From assembly GCF_019429525.1 (NCBI RefSeq), contig NZ_JAHXZL010000013.1:62001-126000 (forward strand): a stretch of DNA of 64,000 nucleotides, in the 5' to 3' direction. Below, in pieces: positions 40,870-54,326 of the stretch (positions within the stretch are counted from its first letter, which is position 1; each line of letters starts with the position of its first letter). The notes under the pieces are model-generated. The model did no database searches. It was given only the letters and a program-made list of their open reading frames with translations, and was not told where the DNA came from. The translations under genes were made by a program, and so were the position numbers. Source of the DNA: Sphingomonas folli. Its GTDB lineage: Bacteria > Pseudomonadota > Alphaproteobacteria > Sphingomonadales > Sphingomonadaceae.

Positions 40870-42651
40870 TCACCGCGCCGCCGGCTCGCCGAACCGCCCC
40901 ACCGTCTCGCCGCGCGCGAGCACGTGACCGGCGACCGCGGCGAGCAGCTGATCGCGCGTCGCACCGAGCGGCAGCTCGACCTGGCGGTCGAGCGCCAGCA
41001 CCTGGACGTGATAGGCGTGCGGTCGATCGCCGAGCGGCGGGCGCGGCCCGTACCAGCCGATCGTGCCGCGCGTCGTCATGCCCTGCATCATGCCCTCGAG
41101 CGCGCCGCCGGTGAGCCGGTCGCGCTCCTGCAGGCCGGCGGGGAGCGCGCGCGTGCCCGCCGGGATGTTCCATGCCAGCCAGTGCACCACCGGCCGCGCC
41201 GCGCCGTCCGGGTCCTCGACCAGGATCGCGTAGCTGGCCGCCCCGGGCACCGCGGCCCAGTGCAGCGCGGGCGAGATGCCGAGGCCATATTCGCTGTGCT
41301 CGCGCGGGATCGTGCCCCCCGCGGCGAAGGCGTCGGCCGCGACCGCGATCGGCGCGCCCCGGGCGGCCGTCTCGGGGCGCGCCAGCGCGAGCGGCACGTC
41401 CGTGCCGCGCGCCGCTTGCTCGCGCATTGGCCCCGCCGGCGGCGTGAGCGGCGCGGCCCGGCCGGCGGCACCCTCGTAGCTGACGCGGTAGAGGATGCCG
41501 TTGGCGTCGTCGGACAGCAGCAGCGAGCCGTCGCGCAGCACCGCCACGCCGCACGGGCGGCCGTACTGGCTGGTGCCGTCGCGGCTCATGAAGCCGCTGA
41601 CGAAGCTCTCGACGCGCGTCGGCCGCCCGGCGGAGTCGAAGCGCACGCGCGCCAGCTCGTAGCCCGACGCGGGCTTGCGGTTCCAGCTGCCGTGCAGCGC
41701 CACGAAGGCGTCGCCGCCGACGTCGGGGCCGAAGCCGCCGCCCGGGTGGAAGGCCCATTGCATGCCCGCCGAGTGCGCGACGTGCATCAGCGTCGGCGCG
41801 GTCGAGGCCGCGGCCCAGCGCGCCGCGGTGAGCCCGCCGGGCGGCTCGTCCTGCGGGTTGCGCTGGCCGTCCTCGAACACATAGGGCCAGCCGTAGCGGC
41901 GCCCGCGCTCGATCCGGTTGATCTCCTCGCGCTGGAGGTCGTCGCCGAGCCAGTCGATGCCCTGGTCCCAGCCCCATAGCTCGCCGGTGCGCGGGTGCCA
42001 GCCGAAGCCGATCGTGTTGCGCAGGCCCGAGGCCCAGACCGAGCGGCGCTTGCCGTCCAGGCTGGCGCGCAGCAGCGTCGCATTCTCCTGGCTCGACTCG
42101 TCGCACGCGTTGCAGGTCGAGCCGACGCTGACGTACAGCATCTCGTCGGGGCCCACCGCGAGCGTGCGGTTGAGGTGCTGGCCCGCGTCGGGCAGGTCGT
42201 CGATCAGCGTCTCCACCGTGCCGATCGTGCCGTCGGGGCGGAGCGGCGCGCGGAACACCTCGCGCGCGGTCATGAAATAGAGCTGTCCGCCGTGGATCGT
42301 CAGCCCGTGCAGCCCGGGACGATTGACGATCACGGTCGGCGGCCCGTCGGCGCGGCCGTCGCCGTCGGCGTCGACGAGGCGGACGATGTCGGCCTCGGAG
42401 CGCCGGCTGACGTACACCGCCCCGTCGGGTGCTACCGCGAGCATCCGCGCGTTGCCGAGGTCGCTGGCCCACACGCCGACGCGATAGCCGCGCGGCACGC
42501 GCAGCGACGCGGCGAAGTCGGCGCCGGGCTTGCGCGGGGTCAGCTCGTAGAAATGCGCCGCCACGGGTCGCTTGTCATCGTCCTCCGGGCTGCTCTGCGC
42601 CGCGGCGGTCAGCGGGAGCAACAGGGCATAAGCGAGCAGCGCGGCCTTCAT
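40870..42651 (-). CDS. Fusion of a sorbosone-dehydrogenase-like propeller with a YbhB/PEBP domain
   Basis: 593 residues from ATG 42651 (GGAGG upstream); an in-frame GTG at 42666 adds five residues. A signal peptide (MKAALLAYALLLPLTAAAQS) leads to a six-bladed propeller (about 45-390) of the PQQ-dependent sugar/L-sorbosone dehydrogenase type: WASDLGNARMLAVAPDGAVY, LVDADGDGRAD, LHGLTIHGGQLYF, GLRNTIGFGWHPRTGELWG, YGWPYVFEDG. A short linker then joins a YbhB/YbcL (PEBP, Raf-kinase-inhibitor-like) domain at about 425-585 with IPREHSEYGLGISPALHW, VEDPDGAARPVVHWLAWNIP and TIGWYGPRPPLGDRPHAYHV. Periplasmic. The fusion is unusual; see findings. Confidence 0.82.
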   Translation of the reverse strand: MKAALLAYALLLPLTAAAQSSPEDDDKRPVAAHFYELTPRKPGADFAASLRVPRGYRVGVWASDLGNARMLAVAPDGAVYVSRRSEADIVRLVDADGDGRADGPPTVIVNRPGLHGLTIHGGQLYFMTAREVFRAPLRPDGTIGTVETLIDDLPDAGQHLNRTLAVGPDEMLYVSVGSTCNACDESSQENATLLRASLDGKRRSVWASGLRNTIGFGWHPRTGELWGWDQGIDWLGDDLQREEINRIERGRRYGWPYVFEDGQRNPQDEPPGGLTAARWAAASTAPTLMHVAHSAGMQWAFHPGGGFGPDVGGDAFVALHGSWNRKPASGYELARVRFDSAGRPTRVESFVSGFMSRDGTSQYGRPCGVAVLRDGSLLLSDDANGILYRVSYEGAAGRAAPLTPPAGPMREQAARGTDVPLALARPETAARGAPIAVAADAFAAGGTIPREHSEYGLGISPALHWAAVPGAASYAILVEDPDGAARPVVHWLAWNIPAGTRALPAGLQERDRLTGGALEGMMQGMTTRGTIGWYGPRPPLGDRPHAYHVQVLALDRQVELPLGATRDQLLAAVAGHVLARGETVGRFGEPAAR

Positions 42652-42783
42652 CGTCGTCTCCTCCACGATGCAGGCATAATGCGCCGCGCGCGCGGCGGCT
42701 CCGAGGATAGGGCGGAACGGGCGCGACGCCCGTCGCGCGCGGCCCTTAGGTGAGCCGGCGCGCGCGGGCCGCCGCCGCCCCGC

Positions 42784-43776
42784 TCAGGCGAGCGCGGCGG
42801 GACGGCGCCGCCGCAGCGCGCCGCCGACCAGCGCGAAGCCGGCGATCATCATCGCCCAGGTCGCCGGCTCGGGCACCGCCGCGGTATAGCCGAGCTTGAC
42901 CAAGTAGGACTGGTTGGGCCCGTCGCCGTCGTCGCTGACGAGATAGATGTTGCCGCCGTCGTCGAGCGTGACGCCCTCGAACTTGCCGCCCTCGTCGGCC
43001 GGATCGACCAGCGACTTGAACCCGGACAGGTCGTAGGAACTGACCAGCGCGCCCGCCTTCGTCACCTCGAGCAGCTGGAAGGAGCGGCCGCTGAGCAGCA
43101 GCAGGTTGTCGCCGAACGGCGTGCCGGCCAGCGCGCCGTTGTTCAGCACCGCGATGTCGGACAGTCGGTTGAGCCCGAGCGGCGCGGGATCGAACAGCGA
43201 CGTTACCGTGCCGGCGCCGCGCGCGAAGTCGACGTCGGTGATCTGCCACACCGTCTGCGGCGAGGTTTCCTTGACCCCGTAATAGGTGCCGGTGGTGCGG
43301 TCGTAGGCGATGCCTTCCAGCCCGCTGTTGCCCGCGTCGGGGCCGACGCTGACCGTGGGCGCGTCGGGATAGGCGGTGTAGGTGCGGGTGTCGCCGCTCG
43401 AGCCGACCTCGCCGATCAGCGCCATGTCCTGGTAGCGCTCCTCGGCGACCGCGTAGCGCCCGCCACCGACATAGGTGAGCCCCTCGGGGTCGCATTGCGC
43501 GGAGCCCAGCGACAGGCAGCCGTTGAGGATGATCGTCGCGGTCTTGTTGCCGCTCAGGTCATATTCGCCCCACACGCTGCGGCCGGCGCTGTCCTCCTCG
43601 TCGTTGGTGACCATCAGCCGCCGCGTGTCCCAATTATAAGCGACGGCGCTGGCCTCCTGGGTGTCGATCGGCTTGGCGTAGCTCACGCTATACTGGTCGA
43701 GCAGGCCGGTCGCCGCGGCCGGGGTCGCCCCGAGCGCGACCGCGGCCATCCCCGCGCACAACAGCATCGTCTTCAT
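42784..43776 (-). CDS. PEP-CTERM protein with SdiA-regulated-like propeller
   Basis: 330 residues from ATG 43776. A signal peptide (MKTMLLCAGMAAVALGATPA) precedes a predicted beta propeller: SAVAYNWDTRRLMVTNDEED, DPEGLTYVGGGRYAVAEERY, GLEGIAYDRTTGTYYGVKET, GGKFEGVTLDDGGNIYLVSD. This is the order of blocks in the SdiA-regulated (PF06977) family. The C-terminus carries a PEP-CTERM signal, VPEPATWAMMIAGFALVGGA followed by LRRRRP. Probably exported and processed by an exosortase. A long upstream extension of the frame is not coding. Confidence 0.8.
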   Translation of the reverse strand: MKTMLLCAGMAAVALGATPAAATGLLDQYSVSYAKPIDTQEASAVAYNWDTRRLMVTNDEEDSAGRSVWGEYDLSGNKTATIILNGCLSLGSAQCDPEGLTYVGGGRYAVAEERYQDMALIGEVGSSGDTRTYTAYPDAPTVSVGPDAGNSGLEGIAYDRTTGTYYGVKETSPQTVWQITDVDFARGAGTVTSLFDPAPLGLNRLSDIAVLNNGALAGTPFGDNLLLLSGRSFQLLEVTKAGALVSSYDLSGFKSLVDPADEGGKFEGVTLDDGGNIYLVSDDGDGPNQSYLVKLGYTAAVPEPATWAMMIAGFALVGGALRRRRPAALA

Positions 43777-44002
43777 CGCGTTCCCCCTCGTATCCGTCAC
43801 CCGCGCTCCGTCCCTGCGGGAGGCGGACGCGACGGGTCTCGGCCAGCGCGGTGACGGCGTGATGACGAATTCGTTAACCATGAGGCGCACGTGACCGCTT
43901 GCCCGGATGATCCGCTGATTTAGCTGAAATACCTTGGTTCTTTTGACCTCACGCGTCGTTGACGAACGCCGGGCCGAACCGGCGATGAGGAGGATCCAAG
44001 CG

Positions 44003-44383
44003 ATGGCCGTCAAATTCGCCGGAACGATGAACGCGATCAACCGGGGCCTGGAAGACACCAAGCCCGCCAAGGGTGCGACGATGGTGGAGGATTGGGAGGC
44101 CGCGCTGGCCGAGGTGGACACGACCGGCGCCAAGGGCATCCTCCGCGACCTCGCGTCGCTGCGCAAGCAGCTCGAGAAGGACCAGCCCGACGCCGACCGG
44201 GTCCACGACCTGCTCCACCGCCTGGGCGCGGCGACGACGAAGATCGCCGACAAGGCGGACAAGCAGCAGGACAAGCTCAAGGCGCTCGGGGCGGCGCTGA
44301 GCGAGGCGGGCGAGGAGCAGCCCGACGAGGAGGAGGATGCCGCGGCCGCCGCGGCGCCGAAGCGCGCGCGCACGAAGAAGTGA
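44003..44383 (+). CDS. Lysine/glutamate-rich helical protein
   Basis: 126 residues from ATG 44003 with AGGAGGA at 43988-43994. Strongly helical and charged: VEDWEAALAEVDTTGAKGIL, RDLASLRKQLEKDQPDADRV, HDLLHRLGAATTKIADKADK. The end is acidic then basic (DEEEDAAAAAAPKRARTKK), like histone-H1-like or phasin-type proteins. No membrane segment. Function unknown. The region upstream (43777-44002) is comparatively AT-rich near 43905-43950 and should hold its promoter and that of the divergent PEP-CTERM gene. Confidence 0.65.
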   Translation: MAVKFAGTMNAINRGLEDTKPAKGATMVEDWEAALAEVDTTGAKGILRDLASLRKQLEKDQPDADRVHDLLHRLGAATTKIADKADKQQDKLKALGAALSEAGEEQPDEEEDAAAAAAPKRARTKK

Positions 44384-44452
44384 GCCGCGCGGCGGGCGGG
44401 GTGATCGCCCCGCCCGCCGGCACGGGTCGCTTGCCGTCCGCGCCCGGCGGGT

Positions 44453-44500
44453 TAGAGGCTGATCCCTCTGGTGTGAACCAGCGGGGTCCTTCTGCGGCAG
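44453..44500 (+). repeat. Dispersed intergenic repeat, copy 2
   Basis: Begins tagaggctgatccctctg and continues with gtgtgaaccagcggggtcct; related to 6490-6538 and 45682-45730. The rest of the gap 44384-44606 contains no gene. Confidence 0.7.
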
Positions 44501-44606
44501 GAGCCCAGAGCCACGTCTCCGACCCTGGCCCCCGGCGTTCGCCGCAGCACGGGTCGATGGAGATGGATCAGATCCTAGGGCGACACCACGGGCGGCGGAG
44601 ACGATG

Positions 44607-45506
44607 ATGCGCGTGCTGATGGTGGGGCTGGGCGATATCGCCCGAAAGGCCTATCTGCCCGTGCTGTCGTCGCGCGGCGACGTCGAGCTGCACGTCGCCA
44701 CGCGCGACCCCGCGGTGCGCGCGCAGGTGGCGCGCGATCACCGCCTGACTCACCATCATGCCAGCCTCGACGCGGCGCTCGCCGCCAGCCGGTTCGACGC
44801 CGCCTTCGTCCATGCCGCCACGCCCGCGCACCCCGAGCTCGTCGCAGCGCTGCTCGAGCGCGGCGTCCCCACCTTCGTCGACAAGCCGCTCGCCGACACG
44901 CTCGCCGCGGCCCAGGCGCTGGTCGAGACCGCGGTGCGCCGCGGCACGCCGCTCGCGGTGGGCTTCAACCGCCGCTTCGCGCCCGATTATGCCGCGCTGC
45001 GCGGCCGCGGCGCCAGCCTGATCACGCTGGAGAAGCATCGCCACCGCCAGCCCGACCGCGCCCGCCGCGTGGTATTCGACGACTTCATCCACGTCGTCGA
45101 CACCCTGCTGTTCCTCGCCCCCGCGCCGGTGCAACGCCAGCTGATCGTGACCCAGGTCGCGGGCGGGCTGCTCCACGCGATCACGCTCACGCTGGCGGGC
45201 GAGGGCTTCAGCGCGGTGGGCACGATGCACCGCGACAGCGGGCTCGACGAGGAGCGGCTCGACGTGATCGGCGCGGGCGAGCGCCACAGCGTGCTCGACC
45301 TCGCCGAGCGGGTCGATTCCGCCGGCACGCAGGTACGACGCCGGCGCGGCGACTGGACCGCGGTGGCGCGGCAGCGCGGCTTCGACGCGATGTGCGACGA
45401 CTTCCTCGCCGCCGCGCGCGAGCGCCGCCCGACCGACGCCGCCGCGATCCTACGCACCCACGCGCTCTGCGAGGAGATCGTGCGCGACGCCGAGGCGAAG
45501 GGGTGA
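44607..45506 (+). CDS. Gfo/Idh/MocA-family oxidoreductase
   Basis: 299 residues from ATG 44607, for which GGAG at 44597-44600 is best spaced; ATG 44604 is also possible. A Rossmann start (VLMVGLGDIARKAYLPVLSS), the substrate-domain hinge VDKPLADT (family EKP motif with Asp for Glu) and GFNRRFAPDYAAL are present; the catalytic His region is FDDFIHVVDTLLFLAP. NAD(P)-dependent dehydrogenase of sugars or related polyols; substrate unknown. No sugar operon is adjacent. Confidence 0.82.
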   Translation: MRVLMVGLGDIARKAYLPVLSSRGDVELHVATRDPAVRAQVARDHRLTHHHASLDAALAASRFDAAFVHAATPAHPELVAALLERGVPTFVDKPLADTLAAAQALVETAVRRGTPLAVGFNRRFAPDYAALRGRGASLITLEKHRHRQPDRARRVVFDDFIHVVDTLLFLAPAPVQRQLIVTQVAGGLLHAITLTLAGEGFSAVGTMHRDSGLDEERLDVIGAGERHSVLDLAERVDSAGTQVRRRRGDWTAVARQRGFDAMCDDFLAAARERRPTDAAAILRTHALCEEIVRDAEAKG

Positions 45507-45843
45507 GTGCGGCGGCCGGCCGGTGGCGAGCCGCACCTCATCTTCCCTGCGATGAGAGGATCGTCGGCGCGGCGCCCGCGATGCGTCCTCGGTCAGGGGG
45601 ACAGCCATCCAGGCTCACCCGTGCTCCGGCGGACGCCGGAGCCCGGGGCCTCGGGCGTGACGCTCGCGGCTAACTGCTCTTGCGTCCGCGGGAGCACCCC
45701 GATGGCTCACACCAGATGGATCAGCCTCTAGCGCCCGTGGTCCTGGACTCCCGCTCGCGCGGGAACGCGCTCGGCCTCAAGCGACGGGGATCATCGTCCA
45801 GCTCGGCCAGGCGGGACGCGGCGCCGGCCGCCGCCCCTGCGCC
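45507..45843. other. Intergenic region with three different repeats
   Basis: 337 nt without a gene. Holds a perfect short palindrome gctccggcggacgccggagc at 45623-45642, the third copy of the dispersed repeat (45682-45730, inverted) and a short tcccgctcgcgcggga palindrome near 45750. Rho-independent termination of the oxidoreductase gene could use one of these. Confidence 0.6.
45682..45730 (-). repeat. Dispersed intergenic repeat, copy 3 (inverted)
   Basis: On the minus strand: tagaggctgatccatctggt then gtgagccatcggggtgct and cccgcggacgc. Best match to the consensus of copies 1 and 2. Confidence 0.7.
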
Positions 45844-46344
45844 TCACCGCCGGCAGTAATCGGCGTTGTCGGCGCGCTCCACCGCGTTGCCCGCGAGCGC
45901 GCCCGCCCCGGCGCCGAGCACCGTGCCCAGCGTGCGGTCGCCGCCCCGGTCGATCGTCCGGCCGAGCAGCCCGCCCGCGATCGCGCCGACGATCGAGCCG
46001 GTGGTGCCGCTCTGGCAGCGCCCGCCGGCATAGCGGTAGCGGCGATCGTCGTAGCGCCCGCGGTCCTCGTAGACGCGGCGCGCGTAGCGCTCATCGCCGC
46101 GGTCGCGATCCTCGTAGCCATAGGCGGGCTCGCGATTCCAGCCGTCGCGATAGGCCTGGCGATAGGCGCGCGCGTGGTCGCGATAGCCGTCGTCGTCATC
46201 GTCTCGCCGGTCATAGCCGCGCGGGTCATAGTCGCGCTCGTACACCTCGCGCTCGTGGTAGCGCTGCGCGTGCGCTGCGCCCGGGGTGAGCGCCGCCGCC
46301 GCGAGCGCGACCGATCCCATGGCGACCGAGAATTTCCCCAGCAT
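45844..46344 (-). CDS. Glycine-zipper (17-kDa antigen-like) envelope protein
   Basis: 166 residues. Signal peptide MLGKFSVAMGSVALAAAALT, cut near AHAQ. The middle is very rich in Arg, Asp and Tyr (RDYDPRGYDRRDDDDDGYRD), and the C-terminal domain is a glycine-zipper 2TM unit: TTGSIVGAIAGGLLGRTIDR then GTVLGAGAGALAGNAVERA. Two cysteines (GRCQS, DYCRR) may pair. Typical of small outer-membrane or periplasmic proteins of the rickettsial 17-kDa antigen type, usually thought to be structural. Gene stands alone. Confidence 0.8.
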   Translation of the reverse strand: MLGKFSVAMGSVALAAAALTPGAAHAQRYHEREVYERDYDPRGYDRRDDDDDGYRDHARAYRQAYRDGWNREPAYGYEDRDRGDERYARRVYEDRGRYDDRRYRYAGGRCQSGTTGSIVGAIAGGLLGRTIDRGGDRTLGTVLGAGAGALAGNAVERADNADYCRR

Positions 46345-46505
46345 CGTTCCAGCTCCTGTCCCTCACCCGCCGCGCGCCGATCGGGCCGCGACGAGCTTCG
46401 TGATAGAAACCGGCGCTTGAGCGCCGCCTGAATGCCGCGGTTAGCCGCGGTTCAGCCGGCGCTCGCCACCGATCCCGCCTGCTCCGGCCAAATCACTGGC
46501 AAGTA

Positions 46506-47564
46506 TCACTTACCTGCCGAGAGCAGGCGATAGGCACTCGCCACCGCCGGATATTGACCGTCGCTCAGCTTACCCGAATAGGCGGCGTTCGAGTTCCAAT
46601 AAGAGGCATAGACCACCTTGTGCTCGGCGAACCAGGCGAGCGCGAGCGCGACATAGGGCGCGTCCGAGTCGCGGCTGACCCCCCATTCGGCATAAGCGGT
46701 CGGCTTGCCGTGGCGCGCGGCGAAGTCCTGGTGCCAGGCGAGGCCGTAGCGCTCCGACACCTTGTAGTTGAACGCGGCGACCGGGTCGGCGGGGTCCCAC
46801 TCGTGGTTGTAGTAGAAGTCCATGCCGATCAGGTCGACGACGTCGTCGCCGGGATAGCTGTCCTCGGGGTCGGTGCCGAAATCACCGACGTTGGGGGTCC
46901 ACTCGAAGCGGAACCGGTTCGACACCGCGCGGAAGCTCGCGACGAAGCGGCGGTAGGCGGCGCGATAGTCGGCCTCCTTGCCCTTGGACGCCCAGGGCTG
47001 CCAGTCGCCGTTGAACTCCCAGCCGGTGCGCACCGCGATGGTCGAGTCGCCCGGGCTGGCGGCGAGCAGCGTCGCCGCGGCGGCGCGCCAGCGCGGGTCA
47101 TAGTCGCCCGCGGCCGCGGCGGCGAGCGTGCCGCCCTCGGCGAACAGCGGGATCGACCAGTAATGCGTGCGCGCGACGCCCTTCCAGCGGTCGGCGAGCC
47201 AGCCGATCGAGTCCGACCAGTCGGCCCAGCCGGCGCGCCCGCTGAACAGCTGGACGCCGTCGGTCGATCGGCCCAGCCACGCCTCATAGGCGGCAAGGTC
47301 GGGCACGTCGTTGCCGACATAAACGACCGACTGGAACGCCGGCGCGGCCGCGACGGCGGTGACGACCGGTGTCGCGCTCGGGCTCGGCGAGGGAGACGGT
47401 GAGGCGGTGGACGTGGGAGTCGGCGCCGGTGCGGGGGCGGCGATCGGCGCGGCCGAGGGGGCGACCACCACCGCGGTCGCGGCGCCGGTCTGGCCGCCGC
47501 CGCCGCCGCAGCCGGCGAGCAGCAGCGCCGCGGCGAGCGGCGCGAGGGGACGGTGACGGGTCAT
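46506..47564 (-). CDS. GH26-like glycoside hydrolase lipoprotein
   Basis: 352 residues. A lipoprotein signal (PLAPLAAALLLAGCGGGGG) with lipobox Cys is followed by a 50-residue Ala/Pro/Thr/Ser linker. The catalytic barrel has IAVRTGWEFNGDWQPW, whose Glu would be the acid/base, RFEWTPNVGDFGTDPED, DLIGMDFYYNHEWDP and TAYAEWGVSRDSD with the likely nucleophile Glu. The order fits clan GH-A and most closely family 26 (beta-mannanase-type). Anchored in an envelope membrane and acting on beta-linked polysaccharide; substrate not determined. Confidence 0.7.
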   Translation of the reverse strand: MTRHRPLAPLAAALLLAGCGGGGGQTGAATAVVVAPSAAPIAAPAPAPTPTSTASPSPSPSPSATPVVTAVAAAPAFQSVVYVGNDVPDLAAYEAWLGRSTDGVQLFSGRAGWADWSDSIGWLADRWKGVARTHYWSIPLFAEGGTLAAAAAGDYDPRWRAAAATLLAASPGDSTIAVRTGWEFNGDWQPWASKGKEADYRAAYRRFVASFRAVSNRFRFEWTPNVGDFGTDPEDSYPGDDVVDLIGMDFYYNHEWDPADPVAAFNYKVSERYGLAWHQDFAARHGKPTAYAEWGVSRDSDAPYVALALAWFAEHKVVYASYWNSNAAYSGKLSDGQYPAVASAYRLLSAGK

Positions 47565-47676
47565 GGCGGCGCGCGCTCACTCTCGGAGAAAGGGAGCGCC
47601 GACTGGTAAAGGAGCTAGGTTGTCATCCGGTTAGCGCCGCCGCGGATCGTGGCGGGCGCTCGCGGGTTGGCGCGGC

Positions 47677-47823
47677 ATGGCACATCGCAAACCGCACCTG
47701 CCCGAGAAGATCTGCGCGAGCTGCCACCGCCCGTTCGCGTGGCGCAAGAAATGGGCGCGCGACTGGGAGCAGGTCCGCTACTGCTCCGACCGGTGTCGGG
47801 GGGTGGGTGCGCGGGAGGCGTGA
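47677..47823 (+). CDS. DUF2256 zinc-ribbon small protein
   Basis: 48 residues, MAHRKPHLPEKICASCHRPF followed by AWRKKWARDWEQVRYCSDRC. This is a full DUF2256 protein: a CxxC and a YCSDRC pair likely bind zinc, with the conserved W-R-K-K-W-A-R-x-W-E/D centre. It is often encoded near DNA repair photolyase-type genes; here it stands alone between the GH26-like and catalase genes. Too short for most gene callers but the family match is strong. Confidence 0.85.
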   Translation: MAHRKPHLPEKICASCHRPFAWRKKWARDWEQVRYCSDRCRGVGAREA

Positions 47824-47922
47824 GCCGGCGCTGCCTGGGTGAACTGCCCGTCGGATCTGGTCACCCCGGGGCGGGCGGGGATTTAAGTCGGAAGGCGGCA
47901 GTGGGGCCCACGCGGTCCGCAT

Positions 47923-47951
47923 CTGGACCCCGGCCTCCGCCAGGGTGACGA
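47923..47951. repeat. Short extragenic palindrome
   Basis: tggaccccggcctccgcc followed by agggtgacga: the widespread sphingomonad-type intergenic element with a ccggcct(c/g)cgcc(a/g)g core. It lies beyond the catalase 3' end. Similar short palindromes are near 3289-3310, 40302-40342 and 45623-45642. Confidence 0.55.
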
Positions 47952-47998
47952 AGAAGGAGAGTGGAAGGGGGCAGAACCGTGATCCCGCCCCCACACCA

Positions 47999-50086
<2,088 letters not shown>

Positions 50087-50220
50087 GGAAAGGCCTCGCT
50101 TCGATGGCCCGCGGACGCGTGCGGGCGCGGCGGGGTACGAGAGCGAAGCGGCGGGCACGGCCGAACGTTCCCGCCGAAACGCCAGAGAGATCAATTATCT
50201 GACGGACCCTGCGCTGGCGC

Positions 50221-52917
<2,697 letters not shown>

Positions 52918-52927
52918 GTTCTCTCAT

Positions 52928-53124
52928 ATCCTCCCCGCTCGCGGGGAGGGGGACGGCGCGCGTCGCGCGGGGTGGAGGGGGCTCTCCGCGTATGCTGGCG
53001 CCGGCGGAGAGCCCCCTCCGCGGCGGTCGTCTCGGTGGGGGCGTTCCCTCGCCGGCGCGGCGTGCGTGGCGAGCCCCCTCCACCAGCCTGCGGCTGGTCC
53101 CCCTCCCCGCGGGCGGGGAGGATC
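52928..53124. repeat. Large inverted repeat in the metH1-metH2 gap
   Basis: About 197 nt. The left arm begins atcctccccgctcgcggg and includes ggtggagggggctctccgc; the right arm mirrors it as gccccctccaccagcctg to ggtccccctccccgcgggcg. It fills the whole gap between the two metH genes. Related elements are at 54185-54323 and 56280-56424. Confidence 0.75.
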
Positions 53125-53127
53125 TGA

Positions 53128-54174
53128 TCACGCCGCCATGGTGAACGGCTCCAGCCCGGCCAGCCGCGTCTGCACCGGCGGCGCGGGGATCGCGCGCGGC
53201 GCGACGCCGCGGACGCGCTCGGCGATCGCGGCGATATGCGCCGGGGTCGAGCCGCAGCAGCCACCCAGCACGTTGACCTGCCCCGCCTCGGCCCATTCCG
53301 CCACCAGCCCGGCCGTGGTCGCGGGCGCCTCGTCATAGGCACCGAGCTCGTTGGGCAGACCGGCGTTGGGATAGACCATGATCAGCGTGTCGCAGATGCC
53401 GCTCAGCGTGCGCACGTGCGGGCGCAGCTGCTCCGCGCCGAACGAGCAGTTGAGCCCGATCGTCAGCGGCCGCGCGTGGCGGATCGCGTGCCAGAAGGCC
53501 TCGACCGTGTGCCCCGAGAGGTTGCGCCCGGAGAGGTCGGTCAGCGTCATCGACAGCATGATGGGCAGGTCGCGCCCGAGCGCCTCGCCCGCCTCGATCG
53601 CCGCCATCACCCCGGCCTTGGCGTTGAGCGTGTCGAACACCGTCTCGATCAGCACGAAGTCGGCGCCGCCCTCGACCAGCGCGTCGATCTGCTCGCGGTA
53701 GACGTCCTTCAGATAGTCGAAGTCGATCTCGCGATAGCCGGGATCGTTGACGTCGGGGCTGAGCGACAGCGTCTTGTTGGTCGGCCCGATCGCGCCGGCG
53801 ACGAAGCGCGGGCGGCCATCCTTCGCCTGGAACTCGTCGGCGAGGCGGCGCGCCAGCCGCGCGCTCTCGACGTTGATCTCGCGCACCAGCCCCTCGGCGC
53901 CATAGTCGGCCTGGCTGATACGGTTGGCCGAGAAGGTGTTGGTCTCGGCGATGTCCGCGCCCGCCGTGAAATAGGCGCGGTGGATCGACTCGGGCACCTC
54001 GGGCTTGGTCAGCGCGAGGATGTCGTTGTTGCCCTTCTGGTCGTGGCCCAGCGTCAGCGCGCCGGCATAGTCCGCCTCGGAGAGCTTCCAGTTCTGGATC
54101 TCGGTGCCGAAGGCGCCGTCGGTGATCAGGATCCGCTTCGCCGCCTCGGCGAGGAAGGTGTCACGTGGGGTCAT
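53128..54174 (-). CDS. metH: Methionine synthase, homocysteine-binding subunit
   Basis: 348 residues from ATG 54174. A homocysteine S-methyltransferase barrel: ILITDGAFGTEIQNWKLSEA at the start, GADIAETNTFSANRISQADY, VEGGADFVLIETVFDTLNAK, the first zinc Cys in IGLNCSFGAEQLRPHV and the paired zinc cysteines in VLGGCCGSTPAHIAAI. Together with the next gene it makes a complete cobalamin-dependent methionine synthase. Leftward operon regulator-metF-metH1-metH2; large inverted repeats separate it from both neighbours. Confidence 0.94.
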   Translation of the reverse strand: MTPRDTFLAEAAKRILITDGAFGTEIQNWKLSEADYAGALTLGHDQKGNNDILALTKPEVPESIHRAYFTAGADIAETNTFSANRISQADYGAEGLVREINVESARLARRLADEFQAKDGRPRFVAGAIGPTNKTLSLSPDVNDPGYREIDFDYLKDVYREQIDALVEGGADFVLIETVFDTLNAKAGVMAAIEAGEALGRDLPIMLSMTLTDLSGRNLSGHTVEAFWHAIRHARPLTIGLNCSFGAEQLRPHVRTLSGICDTLIMVYPNAGLPNELGAYDEAPATTAGLVAEWAEAGQVNVLGGCCGSTPAHIAAIAERVRGVAPRAIPAPPVQTRLAGLEPFTMAA

Positions 54175-54184
54175 CTCAATCTCC

Positions 54185-54323
54185 GATCCTCCCCGCACGG
54201 CGGGGAGGGGGACCAGCCGAGGGCTGGTGGAGGGGGCTCTCCACCAGCGGTACATCCGGAGGAGAGCCCCCTCCACCACTCGCTGCGCGAGCGGCCCCCC
54301 TCCCCGCCACGCGGGGAGGATCT
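54185..54323. repeat. Large inverted repeat in the metF-metH1 gap
   Basis: About 139 nt with near-perfect ends: gatcctccccgcacggcg on the left, ccacgcggggaggatc on the right, and inner arms agggggctctccaccag / gagagccccctccacca. It ends 3 nt before the metF stop and begins 10 nt before the metH1 start. Confidence 0.78.
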
Positions 54324-54326
54324 ATT

